From Paenisporosarcina quisquiliarum (GTDB lineage: Bacteria; Bacillota; Bacilli; Bacillales_A; Planococcaceae), in contig NZ_JAMKBJ010000003.1 of NCBI RefSeq assembly GCF_027563315.1, forward strand, positions 1 through 64,000: DNA of 64,000 nt, written 5' to 3'. Position numbers and translations under genes: made by a program. How positions within the stretch are numbered: the first letter of the stretch is position 1; the number at the start of each line of letters is the position of its first letter. Shown here one piece after another: positions 43,370-53,875 of the stretch. The notes beneath the pieces were generated by a model that worked only from the letters and a program-made list of their open reading frames with translations, was not told where the DNA came from and ran no database searches.

Positions 43370-45234
43370 TAGTGTTTACCCCCTTTGTCATCCAATAAAT
43401 CTTCTTTATGAACATGATATCCATGATCATCTTTTAATGAACGGTGGATCATAGAAGCAAATGTAATACCTAAGCCCAAGATGATAACAGGTACTGCCCA
43501 AGATTTTTCGCCATTGTATAAAGCACCAAAAGAAGCTACGAAAAGACCGAAAGAAATGACAACAGGAACAAATGAATTGTTTGGCATATGGATATCGCCA
43601 ACTGGCTCTGCGTAAGTCATACCTTCTTTATTTCCTTCTTGTTTTTCAATCCAGAATGTATCTAGACCACGAACTAATGGTGTTTGTTTAAAGTTGTAGA
43701 AAGGTACAGGTTGTGGAAGTGCCCATTCTAAAGTACGACCATCACCCCATGGATCACGACCAACTTTTTCGTTTTTAACGATTGTCATGATGATGTTAAC
43801 CACTAGAACAATTACACCTGCTGCCATGAAAATAGCACCAATTGAACTGATCATATTATAAGAGTCCCATCCTTGATCTGCAACGTATGTGAATACACGA
43901 CGTGGCATCCCAAGTAAACCTAAGAAATGTTGGATAAAGAACGTTAAATGGAAACCAATGAAGAATAACCAGAACGTAATTTTACCTAATTTTTCATTTA
44001 ACATCGTGTTGAACATTAACGGCCAGTAGAAATGTAAACCAGCTAATAATCCAAGTACTACCCCACCTACAATAACGTAGTGGAAGTGAGCAACGATAAA
44101 GTATGAATCGTGTAATTGATAATCAAGAGGTGCAGCAGCTTGCATGACCCCCGTTACGCCACCAGCTACGAAAGATGGGATGAACCCAACCGCGTAAAGC
44201 ATAGGAGTCGTAAAGACGATACTTCCGCCCCACATTGTAAGTAACCAGTTAAAGATCTTAACACCAGTCGGAACCGCGATTGCCATTGTAGCAACAGCAA
44301 AAATTGCGTTAGCAGTTGGTCCCATACCTACTGTGAACATATGATGCGCCCAAACCATGAAGCCTAAGAAACCGATTAATACAGTTGCAAAAACCATAGC
44401 TGAGTAACCGAACAATCGCTTACGTGCGAATGTAGGGAAAATTTCTGAGAAAATACCGAAAGCCGGTAAAATTAAGATGTATACTTCAGGATGTCCAAAA
44501 ATCCAGAATAAATGTTCCCAGATAATTGTATTACCACCCATTGTATGGTCAAAGAAATTACCTCCGAACATACGGTCAACAATCATGAACACAATCCCTA
44601 CAGTCAATGGAGGGAAAGCGAATAGAATTAATGCTGATGCCACAAAAGTTGTCCAAGTGAACAATGGCATACGCATATAAGTCATACCCGGTGCACGCAT
44701 GTTGATAATCGTAACAAGGAAGTTAATCCCTCCGATTAATGTACCGAAACCAGAAATGAATAGACCCAATGCATAAAAGTCAATCCCGTGTCCTGGTGAA
44801 GCTAATGAAAGTGATGCATATGAAGTCCATCCTGCATCAGGAGCTCCTCCCATGAACCAAGATAAGTTAAGGAATACTCCCCCGAAGAAGAATAACCAGA
44901 AACCTAAAGAGTTTAAGAATGGGAAAGCAACGTCACGCGCACCAATTTGTAGTGGCATAACTGCATTCATAAAGCCTAATAACAACGGCATGGCAGCCAG
45001 GAATATCATGGTTGTACCATGCATCGTGATAATTTGATTAAACATACCTGCACTCACAAAATCATTGTCAGGTTGTGCAAGTTGTATACGAATAAGCATA
45101 GCCTCGATACCGCCGACGATAAAGAAGAATCCACCGGTAATGAGGTAAAGGATGGCAATTTTCTTATGATCGACTGTTGTTAAATAGTCCCAAAGAGTGG
45201 CACCAAAGCCTTTTTTCTGTGCGATTGAACTCAC
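43369..45234 (-). CDS. ctaD: Cytochrome caa3 oxidase subunit I
   Basis: Catalytic subunit with low-spin heme a and the a3-CuB oxygen site. The product is 621 residues with 12-14 membrane segments. Metal ligands are visible in MHGTTMIFLAAMP (heme a His), WIFGHPEVYILILPAFG (CuB His and linked Tyr), VWAHHMFTVG (CuB) and HFHYVIVGG (heme a3 and a). The start codon is GTG at 45234 with AAGGAGG upstream. Order ctaC-D-E-F is that of B. subtilis. Confidence 0.98.
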   Translation of the reverse strand: MSSIAQKKGFGATLWDYLTTVDHKKIAILYLITGGFFFIVGGIEAMLIRIQLAQPDNDFVSAGMFNQIITMHGTTMIFLAAMPLLLGFMNAVMPLQIGARDVAFPFLNSLGFWLFFFGGVFLNLSWFMGGAPDAGWTSYASLSLASPGHGIDFYALGLFISGFGTLIGGINFLVTIINMRAPGMTYMRMPLFTWTTFVASALILFAFPPLTVGIVFMIVDRMFGGNFFDHTMGGNTIIWEHLFWIFGHPEVYILILPAFGIFSEIFPTFARKRLFGYSAMVFATVLIGFLGFMVWAHHMFTVGMGPTANAIFAVATMAIAVPTGVKIFNWLLTMWGGSIVFTTPMLYAVGFIPSFVAGGVTGVMQAAAPLDYQLHDSYFIVAHFHYVIVGGVVLGLLAGLHFYWPLMFNTMLNEKLGKITFWLFFIGFHLTFFIQHFLGLLGMPRRVFTYVADQGWDSYNMISSIGAIFMAAGVIVLVVNIIMTIVKNEKVGRDPWGDGRTLEWALPQPVPFYNFKQTPLVRGLDTFWIEKQEGNKEGMTYAEPVGDIHMPNNSFVPVVISFGLFVASFGALYNGEKSWAVPVIILGLGITFASMIHRSLKDDHGYHVHKEDLLDDKGGKH

Positions 45235-45268
45235 AACTTTAACCTCCTTCTTGTCATTCTGTCTAAGA

Positions 45269-46354
45269 TTATTCTTCTACAGATAGTCCCATTAAGTATT
45301 CTGTCAGAGCTGTGAGCTCTTGATCTGTGAAATCCTTGCCATTATTGATTTCTTTTGGTTCAGGCATAAGGTTTCCAGGTTTGTGTTTTTCTGGATTACT
45401 AATCCATGCTTTGATATTTTCCGGTGTATGCTCCATGAATCCAGCTACTCGATTACGATCGCCGAATGTCGCTAAGTTAGGACCTACCCCACCAGTTGAA
45501 CCTGCACCTGAAACAGCATGACAAGCGATACAGCTAGTGTTGAAGATTTCCTGACCTTGCTGAGCAACGTCACCTTCTGGTGTTTCTTCTTTAGATGCTT
45601 TCATGTCAGCCACCCAAGCATCGAAATCATCACGATCTAAAGATTTCACTTTGAAGTCCATTAATGCATGGGAAGGACCGCAAAGCTCTGCGCATTTACC
45701 ATAAAACACACCGTCTTGAAGACTTTCTGACGGATTGTCGAAAGTTAAATAGAATTTGTTTAGGTTATCAACGTTAGTATCCAATTTACCACCAGCTGCA
45801 GGAATCCAGAATGAGTGTTTCACATCTGCTGCTTTAAGGTTAAAGTAAACTTTCTCTTGCGTTGGTACGACTAATTCTTGAGCTGTAACGATTCCTAAAT
45901 CAGGATACTCAAATTCCCACCAGTAAAGATTTGCTTTAACGTTTACCGTTACTGCAGTTTTGTTGCCTTTAGCATCGACTGTATCCATACCACTGACATC
46001 TGCCAATTTATATGTAGAGACTACAGTAGGAACTGTCAAAATCAATAGTAAAATAATCGGAACGATTGTCCAGATAAGTTCTAATTTATGACTTCCCTCT
46101 ACTTGCTTTGGAATTACATTTTCGCCCACTTTAGAGCGACGGAACTTGACGATTGCAAGAACATAAACAATCATTACCACAATAATAACAAGTACCATGA
46201 TTGCTGTTGAAAGCACCATTAAATCCAATTGATCTCTACCGACTTGTCCTGCTGGAGTAAGTGTAGATAAATGTTCTTCACCGCATCCAGACAAAAAGAC
46301 CATTAGAGCTGTCAGCAGTGAAAAGAGACGCCACTTTTTGATCCCTTTCATCAT
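45269..46354 (-). CDS. ctaC: Cytochrome caa3 oxidase subunit II with fused cytochrome c
   Basis: Lipoprotein electron-entry subunit of 361 residues. A signal with lipobox LSGC (Cys 24) is followed by two membrane segments, a cupredoxin domain holding the binuclear CuA site (CAELCGPSHALMDF), and a C-terminal cytochrome c domain with heme motif CIACH (~275) and axial Met (GNLMPEP). This fused cytochrome defines a caa3 oxidase, which takes electrons from cytochrome c. ATG at 46354 has GAGGGG upstream at a long spacing. Confidence 0.98.
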   Translation of the reverse strand: MMKGIKKWRLFSLLTALMVFLSGCGEEHLSTLTPAGQVGRDQLDLMVLSTAIMVLVIIVVMIVYVLAIVKFRRSKVGENVIPKQVEGSHKLELIWTIVPIILLLILTVPTVVSTYKLADVSGMDTVDAKGNKTAVTVNVKANLYWWEFEYPDLGIVTAQELVVPTQEKVYFNLKAADVKHSFWIPAAGGKLDTNVDNLNKFYLTFDNPSESLQDGVFYGKCAELCGPSHALMDFKVKSLDRDDFDAWVADMKASKEETPEGDVAQQGQEIFNTSCIACHAVSGAGSTGGVGPNLATFGDRNRVAGFMEHTPENIKAWISNPEKHKPGNLMPEPKEINNGKDFTDQELTALTEYLMGLSVEE

Positions 46355-46454
46355 AGCTTAATCAAACCCCTCTTTCGTAGTTGTATTCATGTGTAAATCG
46401 GACTGTGGTTCCATTCTATATGAATTCTATATTCAAAGAAAGAATCCCGATAGT

Positions 46455-47372
46455 TTAGCTAAAAATCGAGAAAATAATCATGGAAACAAAAATGATGGTC
46501 ATGTAGTTTAATGAATAAATAAACATGCCTTTTGCCCATTTCAAATCATCTACCGCTTTAAAGCCTTTTAGTGCTAGTACAAGCCAGCCAATATTAAGCG
46601 CAGTTGCAAGGACAAGGAACCATGTTCCAAGTTCCATAAGTAAGAATGGAAGTGGGAAAAGAACGAGAATCCAAAGCAGCATTGAGCGCTTCGTATGTGC
46701 AAATCCTTTAATAACCGGCAACATCGGAATGCCTGCTGCACGATATTCTTCCGTTCGTTTCATTGCAAGAGCGTAAAAGTGTGGAGGCTGCCATGCAAAC
46801 ATGATGAGGAATAATGAAAGAGCACCCCATCCAAGTGTTGGCTCAACTGCTGCCCATCCAATAACTGGAGGAATGGCACCTGAAATACTCCCAACAATTG
46901 TATTGCTCACATGCTTTCTTTTTGACCACATGGTATACAGGACAACATAACTAATAATACCAGCCAGTCCCCATACTCCAGCTGAAACCGATGCCATAAA
47001 TAACAAAATCTCACCAACAACTAAAAAGGTCAGAGCAACGGACAATACGGCAGTAGGTTTAAACCGGCCAGTTACAGTTGGTCTAGATTTTGTTCTCGAC
47101 ATAATTGGATCTATATCCCGGTCGATGAAGTTGTTCATTGCGGCAGAACCGGCAATAATCAATGCTGCACCGAAAAGAGTATAAAACATTAAGTCCAGCT
47201 CATCTAAAAAGTGACGGTTTGAAAATTGAAAAGCCAACCACAATCCCGTAAACGTAGTCACAAGGTTTGAGTTTACAATTCCAATCTTAATCAATGCAAG
47301 AAAGTCTTTAACAAATGATGTTGTTTCAAGATCCGCATCAGTTCTTGCAGTGATCGCGCGACCGTTTGACAT
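46455..47372 (-). CDS. ctaB: Protoheme IX farnesyltransferase (heme O synthase)
   Basis: UbiA-family membrane enzyme attaching a farnesyl group to heme B to make heme O. The product is 305 residues with about nine segments. The prenyl-diphosphate sites are NNFIDRDIDPIMSRTKSRP (~81-99) and the second Asp-rich region near KGFKAVDDLKWAKG. Start ATG at 47372 has AAAGGGGG upstream. It heads the cta operon and diverges from ctaA, whose product acts next in heme A synthesis. Confidence 0.96.
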   Translation of the reverse strand: MSNGRAITARTDADLETTSFVKDFLALIKIGIVNSNLVTTFTGLWLAFQFSNRHFLDELDLMFYTLFGAALIIAGSAAMNNFIDRDIDPIMSRTKSRPTVTGRFKPTAVLSVALTFLVVGEILLFMASVSAGVWGLAGIISYVVLYTMWSKRKHVSNTIVGSISGAIPPVIGWAAVEPTLGWGALSLFLIMFAWQPPHFYALAMKRTEEYRAAGIPMLPVIKGFAHTKRSMLLWILVLFPLPFLLMELGTWFLVLATALNIGWLVLALKGFKAVDDLKWAKGMFIYSLNYMTIIFVSMIIFSIFS

Positions 47373-47419
47373 GAAACTCCCCCTTTCAAAGTTGTAAGCA
47401 TATTCCGCTACACTTACTA

Positions 47420-47465
47420 TATCGAAAAACTTCTCTTAATTCTATAATTAAGTTGAAATTCGATA
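47420..47465. other. Long imperfect palindrome upstream of ctaB
   Basis: TATCGAA at 47420 mirrors TTCGATA at 47459-47465, and CTTAATT mirrors AATTAAG around a 4 base centre. Together they form a 46 base dyad beginning 48 bases upstream of ctaB. It could be an operator or a leader hairpin. No named regulator is proposed. Confidence 0.45.
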
Positions 47466-47531
47466 AAAAGCCGCAGCGGTTTACTGTCAATGTGACACAA
47501 CATATCTATAGTAAAGCATTTTCTAAAAAGT

Positions 47532-47573
47532 TTTGTGAATGGAAAGAGAATTTTTTATGAACAATTTGTGAAA
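47532..47573 (+). promoter_or_regulatory. Two ResD-type boxes upstream of ctaA
   Basis: TTTGTGAAT at 47532-47540 and TTTGTGAAA at 47565-47573 match the reported B. subtilis ResD-binding sequence TTTGTGAAT at 9/9 and 8/9 positions. They are 33 bases apart, about three helical turns, so on the same face of DNA. They lie roughly 60-105 bases before the predicted -35 to -10 of ctaA. ResDE controls ctaA in B. subtilis. Confidence 0.6.
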
Positions 47574-47609
47574 TGGGTATCCTTACTGTTGTTGTTTATC
47601 TGTTTAACA

Positions 47610-47638
47610 TTGTTTTTTATCATGTTCTTAGCTATTAT
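47610..47638 (+). promoter_or_regulatory. Promoter of ctaA
   Basis: TTGTTT (47610-47615), a 17 base spacer and TATTAT (47633-47638), about 55 bases before the ctaA start. The weak -35 fits a promoter needing an activator. Confidence 0.55.
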
Positions 47639-47693
47639 CAAACATGCAGGTATCGCATTTTCGCGATCAGTATAGACAAAGTAGGTGTCATTC

Positions 47694-48608
47694 ATGCAAC
47701 AAAGTAAATACTTAAAGTGGTTTGCTGTTGCTTCTACTATCGGCATGTTGCTTATCCTTTTAGGTGGAGCACTTGTAACGAAGACAGAGAGTGGAATGGG
47801 TTGCGGCAGGCATTGGCCTGGATGTAATGGAGAGCTAATTCCCGACAAAATCACGACTGAAGTTTTAATTGAATTTTCTCACCGTGTCGTTACTGGCTCG
47901 GTAGGTTTTCTCATTCTGATCTTATCCGTTTGGTCATGGAAAGCAATGGGACATATACGTGAAACCAAATTTTTAGCTTTTATGGCGATGTTTTTCTTGA
48001 TTTTACAAGCCTTAATTGGTGCAGCTCAAGTTCTTTGGGGGCAAGGAGATTTTATCTTAGCTTTGCATTTTGGTATTTCCTTATTATCTTTTGCATCCGT
48101 TTTGTTATTAACACTTCTGGTTTTTGAAGTTGATCGCAAATTTGATGCGGACAAGCTTAGGATTGGAAAGAAACTGAAATGGCATACAATCGGTGTTGCG
48201 CTTTACTCCTATGTGGTGGTTTACACAGGAGCCCTTGTTCGTCATACCGATTCTGGTTTAATTTGTGCGGAATGGCCAATGTGCCGCAATGGGGACTTCT
48301 CTTTACCAATGAACCTTTACGAGTGGGTGCAAATGGGTCATCGCGCAGCTGCCGGATTAATTTTTATCTGGATTGCAACAATCGCATGGCATGCATTCAA
48401 ACATTATAAAGATCAACGAGTTTTGTATTATGGATGGATCATTGCATTCGTGATCGTTTCGCTACAGGTCATAGCAGGTATGCTCGTCGTACTCACGAAG
48501 CTGAACTTATACTTCGCTTTAGTACATTCGTTGCTCATCACTCTACTCTTTGGTTTATTGTGTTATATGATTTTACTCCTTTCACGAAGCCGCAACAAAA
48601 AACAATAA
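47694..48608 (+). CDS. ctaA: Heme A synthase
   Basis: Membrane enzyme oxidising heme O to heme A for the caa3 oxidase. The product is 304 residues with eight segments in two similar halves. Conserved histidines occur in EFSHRVVTG (~60) and ALHFGISLL in the first half, and MGHRAAAGL and ALVHSLLI in the second. The cysteine pair GMGCGRHWPGCNG (~33-45) is the thiol site of family members, repeated as GLICAEWPMCRNG. Start ATG at 47694 is preferred over GTG 47685 because AGGTG lies 6 bases upstream. Confidence 0.96.
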   Translation: MQQSKYLKWFAVASTIGMLLILLGGALVTKTESGMGCGRHWPGCNGELIPDKITTEVLIEFSHRVVTGSVGFLILILSVWSWKAMGHIRETKFLAFMAMFFLILQALIGAAQVLWGQGDFILALHFGISLLSFASVLLLTLLVFEVDRKFDADKLRIGKKLKWHTIGVALYSYVVVYTGALVRHTDSGLICAEWPMCRNGDFSLPMNLYEWVQMGHRAAAGLIFIWIATIAWHAFKHYKDQRVLYYGWIIAFVIVSLQVIAGMLVVLTKLNLYFALVHSLLITLLFGLLCYMILLLSRSRNKKQ

Positions 48609-48611
48609 GAT

Positions 48612-48650
48612 AAAAGCAGTTTCCGCTTTCAAGCGGAACTGCTTTTTTTT
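48612..48650 (+). terminator. Terminator of ctaA
   Basis: AAGCAGTTTCCGCTT pairs with AAGCGGAACTGCTT (one bulge), followed by eight T residues. Confidence 0.92.
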
Positions 48651-48682
48651 GCACAAATATTAGTAAGAATGGGACTAAGTCA

Positions 48683-48726
48683 GAAAAAAAGCATCAGTTT
48701 CGACCATAACAGGTCTAGCTGATGCT
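48683..48726 (-). terminator. Terminator of pycA
   Basis: GCATCAG and CTGATGC arms around a longer internal loop, followed on the minus strand by seven T residues, 15 bases after the pycA stop. Confidence 0.8.
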
Positions 48727-48740
48727 TAGATATTCTAAAA

Positions 48741-51700
48741 TTAAATTTTTTCCATTTCAATCAACAAGTCACCCGTTGTAATAGAAGAGCCGGTAGTTAC
48801 ATGAATTTCTTTCACGATACCGTCATAAGGAGCCTGAACAGTAGTTTCCATTTTCATTGCTTCTGTGATAAGCAAATGATCACCGCGTTTCACTCGACTT
48901 CCTTTATCTATTACTACTTTCAACACTGTTCCAGGCATCGTAGCGCCAATATGATCTGGATTTGAAACGTCTGCTTTCGGTTTTTGTGTAATATCAGATT
49001 CAATCGTCATATCCTGAATAATTACTTCCCTTGGCTGTCCATTCAATTCGAAATAAAGGACGCGATTACCGTCAGATTGCGGTTGGCTGATTGAAACCAG
49101 TTTGACAAGTAAAGTCTTGCCTTTCTCAATCTCAACTTCAATTTCTTCGCCTAAGCGCATGCCGTATAAGAACGTTGGCGTATCCAATACGGAAACATCC
49201 CCAAATTTCTTGACCATATCAGAATATTCATCAAACACTTTTGGATATAGAGCATATGCCAATACCTCATGAATAGTAACAGGACGACTTAATTTATGGA
49301 ACAACTCTTCTTTTAATTGCTCAAAATCGACTGGTTCCAATAATTCACCTGGACGTACTGTAATCGCTTCGCGATCTTTTAAAATCACTTTTTGCAGCTC
49401 TTTAGGGAACCCACCGTACGGCTGTCCAATGTATCCTTGGAAGAACTCGATCACTGAATCTGGGAAATCAATCGTTTGACCACGAGTCAGTACTGTTTCT
49501 TCCGTTAGATCATTTTGAACCATGAAGAGTGCCATATCACCGACAACTTTTGATGATGGCGTAACTTTGACAACATCACCAAACATTAAATTCACAGTCG
49601 AATACATTTCTTTTACTTCTTCAAAACGTTCTCCCAAGCCAACTGCTTTCGCTTGTTGTTGTAAATTGGAGTATTGACCACCAGGCATTTCATGAACATA
49701 TATTTCAGAATGCGGACTCATCATACCAGATTCGAAATCCTGGTAGTATTTGCGAACATCTTCCCAGTAGTGGGAAAGTTGTTCTAATGCTTTAATATCC
49801 GTTCGAACTTCACGTTTGCTGCCTTTTAATGCATATGCTAGCGTATTTGTGCTTGGTTGGGATGTCAGACCTGCCATCGTTCCTAAAGCCGTATCAACAA
49901 TATCTACACCAGCATCTATCGCTCTGCCGTACAAGTAAATTCCGTTGCCGCTTGTATCATGAGTGTGCAAATGAATCGGCAGTGAAACCGTATCTTTTAG
50001 TTCTGAAATTAATCGATATGCAGCTTCAGGTTTCAGCAAACCAGCCATATCTTTAATGGCTAAAATATGTGCACCTGCTGCTTCCAATTCTTTTGCCATT
50101 TCTTTGTAATAAGCGACTGTATATTTGTCACGGCTATCGTCTAATATATCACCGGTATAACAGATTGCCGCTTCCGCTATTTTGCCTGATTGTCTCGCTG
50201 CATCTATGGCAACTTCCATCCCTTTGATCCAGTTTAAACTATCAAATACGCGGAAAACATCGATTCCCGCTTCTGCTGATGTCTGCACAAATTCACGGAT
50301 TACGTTGTCCGGATAATTTTTATAACCGACCGCATTAGCTCCTCGAATCAGCATTTGCAGCAACACATTCGGAATCATTTCGCGCATTTTAATGAGACGA
50401 TCCCATGGGTTTTCTTTCAGGAATCGGTATGCAACGTCAAATGTTGCGCCGCCCCACATTTCAAAAGAAAATGCATCGTGCATGGCTCTTGAAGACTGCT
50501 CTGCAATTTCATACATGTCATGTGAACGAACGCGTGTAGCAAGTAAAGATTGATGTGCATCACGGAAAGTGGTATCCGTCACCAACACGTCTTTCTGCTC
50601 ATGAATCCACTCAACCAGACCATCAGCCCCACGCTCAGTCAGGATTTGTTTCGTTCCAGCTGTCGGAGGAGTAAGCAAATCAATCTGCGGTTTTCTTGGC
50701 ATAATAAACACTGGTTTTGATGCTTTTTCAATTCCTGGGAAACCATTCACTGTCACGTTTCCAATATAGTTAAGTAGCTTTGTTCCTCGGTCTTTACGGG
50801 TTGGGAACAGGAATAATTCCGGCGTGGAATCAATAAAACTCGTATTGAAATTCCCAGTAATGAAATTCTTATGTTTTACTACGTTTTCTAAAAATGGGAT
50901 ATTCGTTTTAATGCCACGAATACGGAATTCCTGCAAGTTCCGATCCATTTTAGCAGCCGCTTCTTTAAACGTTTTCCCCCATGTTGATACTTTGACAAGC
51001 AGTGAGTCATAATATGGAGAAATGACTGCCCCCTGGAAACCATTACCCGCATCTAAACGAACACCAAATCCTCCACCGGAGCGGTAGACCATTAATTTAC
51101 CGGTATCAGGCATAAATTGATTCAATGGGTCCTCAGTTGTTACTCGTGATTGAATAGCAAACCCGAATAACGGAATGTCTTGTTGTGCAGGCATACCGAT
51201 TTCCTCTTCATACAAAGACGAACCATCGGCTATGTGAATTTGTGTATGAACGATATCGATGCCAGTAATCATCTCGGTAATCGTGTGTTCCACTTGAATT
51301 CTCGGATTCACTTCGATGAAGTAAAACTCGTCGTCTGCCACTAAAAATTCAACCGTTCCGGCATTTATGTACTTTACATTATTCATTAATTGAACTGCTG
51401 CATCACAAATACGATCGCGCAATTCTTTAGATATGGAATTAGATGGGGCGATTTCAACTACTTTTTGATGTCTGCGCTGAATCGAGCAATCACGTTCATA
51501 CAAGTGAACCAAATTACCATGCTTATCCCCTAAAATTTGAACTTCAATATGTTTCGGTTTATCCACAAATTTCTCTACATACACTTCATCTGATCCAAAA
51601 GCGGCTTTCGCTTCTGATTTCGCCCGTTCATAAGCTGATTCTAAGTCTGCCGCTGTAGGAACTACGCGCATCCCTCGACCGCCACCACCTAGCGAAGCTT

Positions 51701-52181
51701 TAATCATTAAAGGATACCCATTGGCTTCCCCAAATTCTTTTACTTCCTGAACAGATTGAACAGGGCCATCACTACCTGGTATTACAGGTATGCCGGCAAG
51801 TACTGCTTGTTCTCGTGCTTTAACTTTGTCTCCAAACATGTCCAAATGGGCAGAAGTAGGACCGATAAAAATGATTCCTTCCTCTTCACAACGTCTTGCA
51901 AAATCCACGTTCTCAGACAAAAATCCATAGCCAGGATGAATGGCGTCTGCTCCACTAGTTTTTGCAATTTGCAAAATGCCTTCAATATCCAAGTAGGCAT
52001 CAATCGGCTTTTTCCCATCTCCTACTAAATACGATTCGTCTGCTTTGTATCGATGAAATGAACCATTATCTTCTCTCGAATAAATCGATACGGTACGCAA
52101 GTTTAATTCGGTACAAGCACGGAAAATGCGAATTGCAATTTCTCCGCGGTTAGCTACTAATATCTTCTGAATCGTTTTCAT
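48741..52181 (-). CDS. pycA: Pyruvate carboxylase
   Basis: Biotin enzyme that carboxylates pyruvate to oxaloacetate, refilling the citric acid cycle. The product is 1146 residues: biotin carboxylase with ATP-grasp ([27 protein letters not shown]), carboxyltransferase TIM barrel starting at [17 protein letters not shown], a central tetramerisation region and a C-terminal biotin domain with EAMKMETT. Start ATG at 52181 has AAGGGGTG upstream; the longer frame to 52235 overlaps ftsW. It follows ftsW by 13 bases, so the two may share a transcript. Confidence 0.98.
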   Translation of the reverse strand: MKTIQKILVANRGEIAIRIFRACTELNLRTVSIYSREDNGSFHRYKADESYLVGDGKKPIDAYLDIEGILQIAKTSGADAIHPGYGFLSENVDFARRCEEEGIIFIGPTSAHLDMFGDKVKAREQAVLAGIPVIPGSDGPVQSVQEVKEFGEANGYPLMIKASLGGGGRGMRVVPTAADLESAYERAKSEAKAAFGSDEVYVEKFVDKPKHIEVQILGDKHGNLVHLYERDCSIQRRHQKVVEIAPSNSISKELRDRICDAAVQLMNNVKYINAGTVEFLVADDEFYFIEVNPRIQVEHTITEMITGIDIVHTQIHIADGSSLYEEEIGMPAQQDIPLFGFAIQSRVTTEDPLNQFMPDTGKLMVYRSGGGFGVRLDAGNGFQGAVISPYYDSLLVKVSTWGKTFKEAAAKMDRNLQEFRIRGIKTNIPFLENVVKHKNFITGNFNTSFIDSTPELFLFPTRKDRGTKLLNYIGNVTVNGFPGIEKASKPVFIMPRKPQIDLLTPPTAGTKQILTERGADGLVEWIHEQKDVLVTDTTFRDAHQSLLATRVRSHDMYEIAEQSSRAMHDAFSFEMWGGATFDVAYRFLKENPWDRLIKMREMIPNVLLQMLIRGANAVGYKNYPDNVIREFVQTSAEAGIDVFRVFDSLNWIKGMEVAIDAARQSGKIAEAAICYTGDILDDSRDKYTVAYYKEMAKELEAAGAHILAIKDMAGLLKPEAAYRLISELKDTVSLPIHLHTHDTSGNGIYLYGRAIDAGVDIVDTALGTMAGLTSQPSTNTLAYALKGSKREVRTDIKALEQLSHYWEDVRKYYQDFESGMMSPHSEIYVHEMPGGQYSNLQQQAKAVGLGERFEEVKEMYSTVNLMFGDVVKVTPSSKVVGDMALFMVQNDLTEETVLTRGQTIDFPDSVIEFFQGYIGQPYGGFPKELQKVILKDREAITVRPGELLEPVDFEQLKEELFHKLSRPVTIHEVLAYALYPKVFDEYSDMVKKFGDVSVLDTPTFLYGMRLGEEIEVEIEKGKTLLVKLVSISQPQSDGNRVLYFELNGQPREVIIQDMTIESDITQKPKADVSNPDHIGATMPGTVLKVVIDKGSRVKRGDHLLITEAMKMETTVQAPYDGIVKEIHVTTGSSITTGDLLIEMEKI

Positions 52182-52194
52182 GAGACGACACCCC

Positions 52195-53358
52195 TTAGCT
52201 TCGCGTTTTTTCGTATTTGACAAACATGGACACATTTAGCAGAATGCCCATAGCTAAAGATAACAAAATCACAGAAGTTCCGCCATAACTTATAAATGGT
52301 AGTGGTACTCCTGTTAACGGAATCAAACCTAGCAAGCCCCCTAAGTTGATAAATGTCTGGAAGCCTATGAAACTACCAAAACCAGCTGCTATCATACGTG
52401 CATGAGGATCTTCTGCTGATAAAGCAATGACTAATGCACGCAATACGATAAAGCCAAGGCCACCAATTACAATCAATACGCCAACTATTCCCAGTTCTTC
52501 CGCAATGATTGCCATAATAAAGTCTGTTTGTGGTTCTGGTAAATAACCTAGCTTCTGTACGGATTGGCCAAGCCCAAGGCCTTTCAGACCCCCTGCACCG
52601 ATAGCCAAATACCCATTTACCACTTGATATCCATAGCCTTGTTCATATTCAAATGGATTCAGAAAAGCCTCGATCCGACCTAATCGTCTTTCCGTAATGA
52701 ATTTATCTCTTACTAAATAAAGCAGTGGCGTTATTAAGGCAAGTGCACCAATGATGATTCCACTTATTTTTACAAAGGTCTGGATACGGATACCACTAGC
52801 AGCCATTACAGATATGGCCGTGAAAAAGATAATCATGGCTGAACCCATATCTACTTCACTCAACACCAAGGCAACGGCCATGACAAGCACTGTTACGGGT
52901 GGTGCAATTGACTGGTTAAAACTATCAATCGGACCTTTTCTTGCTTTATTGGCAAATACACCGGCAAAATAGAGCACCATAATTATTTTTGCAAGCTCTG
53001 AAGGCTGGATATTTCCAAAGCCAAGATTAATCCAGCTCTTAGCACCACCGGCAGCATAACCGATAAAATGAACCGCTACTAGCAAAATAAACATAACAAC
53101 CAACATCGTGATCATCATAGGTTTCTTACGATAATGCTTATAAGGAAATAGCGCACCGACCAAAAATACTGGTACCGCTAATATCAAATTCAAGATCTGT
53201 TTTTTGTAAAAGTGATCCGGCTCGAAATCGTAGCGATTGACGGACCATACCATGCTGGCACTATAAATCATCACCAAGCCAAACAGGCATAAAAACATAT
53301 ATGTAATAAATAAGGAGTAATCAAAGTTTTTTGCATAGCGCTTGATGTATGGGATCAT
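52195..53358 (-). CDS. ftsW: Septal peptidoglycan polymerase FtsW
   Basis: SEDS glycosyltransferase of the divisome, polymerising lipid II with PBP2B. The product is 387 residues with about ten segments. Motifs: GGAKSWINLGFGNIQPSELAKIIMVLYFAGVFA, SEVDMGSAMI, GLGLGQSVQKLGYLPEPQTDFIMAIIAEELG and PLPFISYGGTSV. It is distinct from the dcw-cluster paralogue called spoVE; position between ylaN and pycA matches B. subtilis ftsW. ATG at 53358 has AGAGG upstream. Only 30 bases separate it from the ylaN-side terminator, so its promoter may overlap that hairpin, or read-through supplies it. Confidence 0.95.
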   Translation of the reverse strand: MIPYIKRYAKNFDYSLFITYMFLCLFGLVMIYSASMVWSVNRYDFEPDHFYKKQILNLILAVPVFLVGALFPYKHYRKKPMMITMLVVMFILLVAVHFIGYAAGGAKSWINLGFGNIQPSELAKIIMVLYFAGVFANKARKGPIDSFNQSIAPPVTVLVMAVALVLSEVDMGSAMIIFFTAISVMAASGIRIQTFVKISGIIIGALALITPLLYLVRDKFITERRLGRIEAFLNPFEYEQGYGYQVVNGYLAIGAGGLKGLGLGQSVQKLGYLPEPQTDFIMAIIAEELGIVGVLIVIGGLGFIVLRALVIALSAEDPHARMIAAGFGSFIGFQTFINLGGLLGLIPLTGVPLPFISYGGTSVILLSLAMGILLNVSMFVKYEKTRS

Positions 53359-53387
53359 TTTGAAACCTCTTTTTCTTTTTTTCTAGC

Positions 53388-53424
53388 AAAAAAACTCAAA
53401 CACATGTTGAGTTTGAGTTTTTTA
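53388..53424. terminator. Bidirectional-type terminator between ylaN and ftsW
   Basis: AAAAAACTCAAAC pairs with GTTTGAGTTTTTT around an ACATGTTGA loop. Directly downstream of the ylaN stop on the minus strand, with T-runs on both sides. Partial read-through into ftsW is likely, given the tight spacing. Confidence 0.85.
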
Positions 53425-53425
53425 C

Positions 53426-53707
53426 TTATTTCTCTGTATAAGCATCGTGCAACACAGATAATTCTTTTTCAAGTGTAGAAAGAATTAACTTTCCTTCTTC
53501 ACGCTCAATAAGCCCTAATTTTACTGCGAAATCGATTTCTTTAGATAGACCGTACATTTGGGTATCTAAGACTTCTTCGTAAAGTGGGCATTGCGGCATC
53601 GTCAAATGGTCCATTTGAACCTTGATAAGTTTTGCTATTTTTTCCGCATCAGCTTTTAATAATTCCATAGCTTTCTGCTGGTACGATTGTTGAGATGTAG
53701 TATCCAT
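53426..53707 (-). CDS. ylaN: YlaN family protein (UPF0358)
   Basis: Small helical cytoplasmic protein of 93 residues, conserved in Bacillales and essential in B. subtilis under low iron. Recent work links YlaN of staphylococci and bacilli to iron(II) sensing and relief of Fur repression. Typical segments are [34 protein letters not shown] and [15 protein letters not shown], shown here in part. ATG at 53707 has GGGGG upstream. Followed by a terminator and ftsW. Confidence 0.93.
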   Translation of the reverse strand: MDTTSQQSYQQKAMELLKADAEKIAKLIKVQMDHLTMPQCPLYEEVLDTQMYGLSKEIDFAVKLGLIEREEGKLILSTLEKELSVLHDAYTEK

Positions 53708-53875
53708 GAGGACGCCCCCATTACCTTATATTGTCTTAGTAAAGTGTATCTTTCTAGTGACAAAAATGCAAGTATCGCTTCGACTGGGAATCTTTCTGAA
53801 CTTAATTCTTTTTTACCTATTAGCAAAGGGTTATACTAGTAGAAGAAATGCAACTTGCAAGGAGGCACCAATAGA

